The translations under genes were made by a program, and so were the position numbers. The notes under the pieces are model-generated. The model made no database searches. It was not told where the DNA came from and saw only the letters and a list, made by a program, of their open reading frames with translations. From contig DAOWNK010000156.1 of NCBI GenBank assembly GCA_030642635.1, positions 1-7,511 of the forward strand: 7,511 nt of DNA. Reading direction: 5' to 3'. Shown here piece by piece: positions 6,295 through 7,511 of this stretch (within the stretch, counting starts at the first letter, position 1; every line of letters starts with the position of its first letter). This DNA is from Pirellulales bacterium. GTDB taxonomy: Bacteria > Planctomycetota > Planctomycetia > Pirellulales > Thermoguttaceae.

Positions 6295-6576
6295 ATGGCG
6301 CTGCTGGTTCCATTTTGTTTTATCGGCATGCCCGGCCCGCCCGAGATGCTCATTATCCTTGTGATTGCCGTCTTGCTGTTCGGCAAGCGCTTGCCGGAGG
6401 TCGGCCGATCGCTTGGAAAGGGACTCATCGAGTTTAAGAAAGGAATCCACGGTATCGAGGAGGAGATCGAGTCGGCCACGAATTCCATAAGCGATGACAA
6501 CTCGTACGAGGAGCCAAGCGACGACCTGGATGAGGCGACGGCGCCGAAATTCGAGCCGCCCGCCGGCGAAGTGTAA
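6295..6576 (+). CDS. tatA: Sec-independent protein translocase TatA (copy 2)
   Basis: This is a second, tandem TatA-family protein of 93 residues, closely similar to the upstream copy over its first 50 residues (FIGMPGxPEMLI, then LLFGxRLPxVxRSLGKG, then EFKKG). The membrane helix is at about 18-29, the hinge is Phe29-Gly30, and the amphipathic helix spans about 35-52. The tail (about 53-93) is longer and more acidic than in copy 1 (IEEEIESATNS, EEPSDDLDEATA), so the two genes have diverged in the tail while keeping the core. The pair probably arose by duplication and is co-transcribed from the promoter at 5986. One copy might act in a TatB-like role, but the FG hinge and short length favour TatA for both. 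A REPIN-like repeat begins 10 bases after the stop. Confidence 0.93.
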   Translation: MALLVPFCFIGMPGPPEMLIILVIAVLLFGKRLPEVGRSLGKGLIEFKKGIHGIEEEIESATNSISDDNSYEEPSDDLDEATAPKFEPPAGEV

Positions 6577-6585
6577 AGGACAGAA

Positions 6586-6673
6586 CCAGTGGCACCGGCG
6601 TCTCGCCGGTGGTGCATAAGATATGAGTATTACTTCGGGTTACGTCACACCGGCGGGACGCCGGTGCCACTGG
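6586..6673. repeat. REPIN-like pair of inverted hairpins
   Basis: Two 26-base arms (6586-6611 and 6648-6673) are reverse complements with one mismatch and are separated by 36 bases. Each arm also folds on itself: CACCGGCG-TCT-CGCCGGTG (6593-6611) and CACCGGCG-GGA-CGCCGGTG (6648-6666). The shared outer sequence is CCAGTGG / CCACTGG. This hairpin-spacer-inverted-hairpin layout is that of a REP doublet (REPIN), a small element that in other bacteria is moved by a RAYT transposase. It sits between the second tatA and tRNA-Val and could also serve as a transcription end. No RAYT gene is in the window. Confidence 0.85.
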
Positions 6674-6702
6674 ATTTTTATTGACGTCATCACCAGTTCA
6701 TC

Positions 6703-6776
6703 GGGCGGCTAGCTCAGTTGGTTAGAGCGCCATCCTCACACGGTGGAAGTCGCCAGTTCGAGCCTGGCGCCGCCCA
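6703..6776 (+). tRNA. tRNA-Val (anticodon CAC)
   Basis: A full 74-base cloverleaf can be drawn. The acceptor stem is GGGCGGC (6703-6709) with GCCGCCC (6769-6775), then discriminator A6776. The D arm is GCTC / GAGC (6712-6728). The anticodon stem is CCATC / GGTGG with loop CTCACAC, giving anticodon CAC at 6737-6739, which reads valine codon GTG. The variable loop is AAGTC, and the T arm is GCCAG / CTGGC with loop TTCGAGC. The 3' CCA is not encoded; a run of six T (6777-6782) follows directly and may help end transcription. No convincing own promoter is seen: a TTGACG at 6681 is too close to the tRNA start to serve as its -35 box. Confidence 0.95.
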
Positions 6777-6806
6777 TTTTTTAATAAGCTATCAGCAGTT
6801 GGGAAT

Positions 6807-6823
6807 GGTGCGTTTCACGCACC
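6807..6823 (+). repeat. Simple hairpin repeat before the cyclo-ligase gene
   Basis: GGTGCGT-TTC-ACGCACC is a perfect 7-bp stem with a 3-base loop, ending 9 bases before the next ATG. I recall the phrase around it (GGTGCG ... CGCACCCTAC) as a common intergenic repeat in several bacterial groups. No T-run follows, so it does not look like a terminator. It could affect translation of the next gene. Confidence 0.6.
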
Positions 6824-6832
6824 CTACACCTA

Positions 6833-7444
6833 ATGTCACAATCTCAGGACGAGATAAGGCAGCGCAAACAGACAATCCGCGTGCGTGCGCGTGAGAGTCG
6901 AAATCGGCAAGCGGACAAGGACAGGTTGAGTCTGCAAATCTGCCGAAGGCTGGCCGAGTTGCCCGAGTATCGCTCCGCTCGGACGGTGATGTTCTACATC
7001 GATATCCGTGCCGAGGTCCGCACGCAGCATTTTCTTCCGACCGTCTGGCAAAACGGCAAGCAGATGGTAGTTCCGTACTGGGCCGATGGCCGGCTCGAAC
7101 TGTTCCGCGTCGAAGGGTTTGACGAACTTGCCCCCGGCACGTATCAGATTTTGGAACCGACCGCCCAATGGCGCGAACGTGCAGATCGAAAGGTAGACAT
7201 CTCACAGGTCGACCTGGTAGTGGTGCCTGGTGTGGCGTTTGACCGTCGCGGCGGGCGGATCGGACGCGGCAAAGGCTACTACGACAAGCTGTTGCGTGCC
7301 GCCCGGCCCGAGAGTGCGTTCGCGGCGCTGGGGTTCGAGTGTCAACTTGTCGACGAGGTACCCATGCAGGATCACGACGTCTACATGCACAAGGTAATTA
7401 CCGAGGTGGAAGTCTACGATCGAACTACATTTAGCCCTGGGTGA
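6833..7444 (+). CDS. fau: 5-formyltetrahydrofolate cyclo-ligase
   Basis: This enzyme converts 5-formyltetrahydrofolate to 5,10-methenyltetrahydrofolate using ATP, returning a stored folate form to one-carbon metabolism in the cytoplasm. It has 203 residues, close to the usual 180-200. The N-terminal basic helix (about 7-25, RQRKQTIRVRARESR) fits the family's nucleotide-binding start. The strand with MFYIDIRAEVRT (53-64) carries the conserved Glu61. The hallmark glycine-rich motif VPGVAFDRRGGRIGRGKGYY runs over 131-150, followed by Asp151. The late motif PMQDHD (177-182) precedes the VITE strand (188-191). All key regions look intact. No clear Shine-Dalgarno precedes ATG 6833. The last five codons and the stop lie within the repeat element that starts at 7429, so the C-terminus TFSPG is repeat-derived. 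In E. coli this gene is ygfA/fau and follows 6S RNA; no 6S RNA is seen here. Confidence 0.94.
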   Translation: MSQSQDEIRQRKQTIRVRARESRNRQADKDRLSLQICRRLAELPEYRSARTVMFYIDIRAEVRTQHFLPTVWQNGKQMVVPYWADGRLELFRVEGFDELAPGTYQILEPTAQWRERADRKVDISQVDLVVVPGVAFDRRGGRIGRGKGYYDKLLRAARPESAFAALGFECQLVDEVPMQDHDVYMHKVITEVEVYDRTTFSPG

Positions 7445-7510
7445 ATACACCCGGGGCTAGCGGAAAACGCTTGCCACGTTTGCCCGCCGTGTATTCACGG
7501 CGGGCTAAAT
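7429..7510. repeat. Double-hairpin repeat at the end of the cyclo-ligase gene
   Basis: The outer inverted repeats are ATTTAGCCC (7429-7437) and GGGCTAAAT (7502-7510), perfect over 9 bases. Inside are two hairpins: TAGCCCTGGGTG-AATA-CACCCGGGGCTA (7432-7459, one T/G wobble in the 12-bp stem) and GCCCGCCGTG-TATT-CACGGCGGGC (7482-7505, perfect 10-bp stem). Their loops are complementary (AATA and TATT), so the element can also fold as one long dyad. It has the REPIN-like layout and supplies the stop codon of the preceding gene. It may continue past the window edge. Confidence 0.85.
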
Positions 7511-7511
7511 A

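Noticed and set aside
5928..6617. Open frame of 229 codons on the - strand across both tatA genes
   Set aside because: It overlaps two convincing TatA genes and part of a repeat, and has no family features.
6681..6686. TTGACG as the -35 box of the tRNA gene
   Set aside because: Only 16 bases lie between it and the tRNA 5' end, leaving no room for a -10 box and transcription start.
6777..6832. 6S RNA, which precedes this gene in E. coli
   Set aside because: The gap is only 56 bases and contains just a short hairpin; it is too small for a 6S RNA of about 180 bases.

Overview
The window looks like a piece of a GC-rich planctomycete genome, probably of the Pirellulales/Rhodopirellula lineage. 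That assignment is an inference. It rests on the gene order TPR protein - ExbB - ExbD - membrane-anchored alpha/alpha-toroid protein, on a tandem pair of TatA genes, on weak or absent Shine-Dalgarno sites at several genes, and on many palindromic intergenic repeats. All intact genes lie on the + strand; only the partial transposase at the left edge is on the - strand.

Layout. At 1-122 is the end of an IS630-family insertion sequence with the first 19 codons of its transposase pointing left. It abuts a large TPR-repeat gene (about 123-2144) whose reading frame is open right up to the IS but which has no ATG or GTG start left, so its 5' end appears to have been cut off by the insertion. Then follow exbB (2170-3009), exbD (best start 3090, end 3509) and a 691-residue protein (3717-5792). 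That protein has a TonB-like membrane anchor, a long proline-rich linker and a C-terminal terpenoid-cyclase-like toroid. I read these four genes as one proton-motive-force-driven envelope machine: ExbB/ExbD as the motor, the 691-residue protein in the place of TonB, and the TPR protein as an exported adaptor.

A strong sigma70-type promoter (5986-6013) then drives two tandem tatA genes (6072-6290 and 6295-6576). They are followed by tRNA-Val(CAC) (6703-6776) and a 5-formyltetrahydrofolate cyclo-ligase gene (6833-7444).

The gaps hold unusually varied repeat DNA: a telomere-like C-rich tract with G-quadruplex potential between exbB and exbD (3049-3086); a 10-bp-unit tandem-and-inverted repeat (3547-3694); a 141-bp dyad element (5795-5935); a REPIN-like pair of inverted hairpins (6586-6673); a simple hairpin before the cyclo-ligase gene (6807-6823); and a second double-hairpin element overlapping the end of that gene (7429-7510). 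The elements at 5795 and 7429 share the same termini (CATTTAGCC ... GGCTAAAT), so they look like one family inserted at gene 3' ends. I see no CRISPR array, no rRNA and no classical defence system.
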